From assembly GCA_022572105.1 (NCBI GenBank), contig JACZWN010000088.1, forward strand, positions 1 to 13,233: a stretch of DNA of 13,233 bases, given 5' to 3'. The position numbers were made by a program, and so were the translations under genes. The notes below the pieces were generated by a model. That model ran no database searches. It saw only the letters and a program-made list of their open reading frames with translations, and was not told the DNA's origin. Below, piece by piece: positions 13,196-13,233 of the stretch. Source of the stretch: Pseudomonadota bacterium (GTDB lineage Bacteria > Pseudomonadota > Alphaproteobacteria > Kiloniellales > J153). Each line of letters starts with the position of its first letter. Position 1 is the first letter of the stretch.

Positions 13196-13233
13196 ATGGC
13201 CACGCTGAGAGAGTACAGTGACCGCCGTTTGGG
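13196..13233 (+). CDS. Possible start of an unidentified gene, cut by window edge
   Basis: ATG at 13196 opens a frame, MATLREYSDRRL, that stays open to the end of the window. GAGG at 13185-13188, seven bases before the ATG, is a fitting ribosome site. Twelve codons are too few to recognise a family. It follows recombinase-derived DNA, so it could belong to a mobile or accessory segment. Without more sequence it may also be chance. Confidence 0.3.
   Translation, partial: MATLREYSDRRL

Noticed and set aside
1..13233. CRISPR arrays, tRNA, rRNA genes or intact insertion sequences
   Set aside because: I saw no spaced direct-repeat array, no cloverleaf-type sequence, no rRNA signature and no transposase; the short repeats found are listed separately.

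Overview
The window is high-GC, tightly packed bacterial DNA whose protein sequences look alphaproteobacterial, most like Rhodospirillales; the genus cannot be given. Its core is a gene set for the ethylmalonyl-CoA (EMC) pathway, which lets organisms without isocitrate lyase assimilate acetate and other C2 compounds. Three enzymes specific to the pathway are recognisable: ethylmalonyl-CoA mutase (ecm, minus strand), crotonyl-CoA carboxylase/reductase (ccr, plus strand, divergent from ecm) and (2S)-methylsuccinyl-CoA dehydrogenase (mcd, directly after ccr). Further right are supporting genes: a PduO-type ATP:cob(I)alamin adenosyltransferase that could supply the mutase cofactor, the electron transfer flavoprotein subunits etfB and etfA that could accept electrons from mcd, and a 3-hydroxyacyl-CoA dehydrogenase that could work upstream of crotonyl-CoA. 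The other EMC enzymes (epimerase, mesaconyl-CoA hydratase, malyl-CoA lyase) are not in the window.

Layout. Bases 1-151 hold the tail of a class V aminotransferase. Bases 152-306 carry a CACGAAG repeat/hairpin between converging genes. Three minus-strand genes follow: a DUF4743 Nudix hydrolase, a small orphan ACT-like protein, and ecm. A divergent control region lies at 3826-4031, followed by ccr and mcd. Next come a Phd/YefM-type antitoxin with no toxin, overlapping by ATGA a class V PLP enzyme of unknown substrate, then a two-helix HIG1-like membrane protein, a DinB-family protein and the adenosyltransferase. A 174-bp AT-richer gap with a good sigma70-like promoter precedes etfB-etfA, which overlap by one base, and then the 3-hydroxyacyl-CoA dehydrogenase. 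The right edge (12840-13233) has a different character: a C-terminal scrap of a tyrosine recombinase, an intergenic repeat element, and perhaps the first codons of another gene.

How the genes work together (inference from known families): acetyl-CoA derived C4 units reach crotonyl-CoA; Ccr reductively carboxylates it to ethylmalonyl-CoA; Ecm rearranges this to methylsuccinyl-CoA using adenosylcobalamin; Mcd oxidises that to mesaconyl-CoA and passes electrons to ETF. The 8-mer TTACGTAT occurs next to a TTGAC element in both the ecm/ccr and the etfB upstream regions and may be a shared control site. I did not find a clearly novel multi-gene system. The most open questions are the orphan antitoxin, the unassigned aminotransferase/DinB/HIG1 neighbourhood, the ACT-like orphan beside ecm, and the shared promoter motif.
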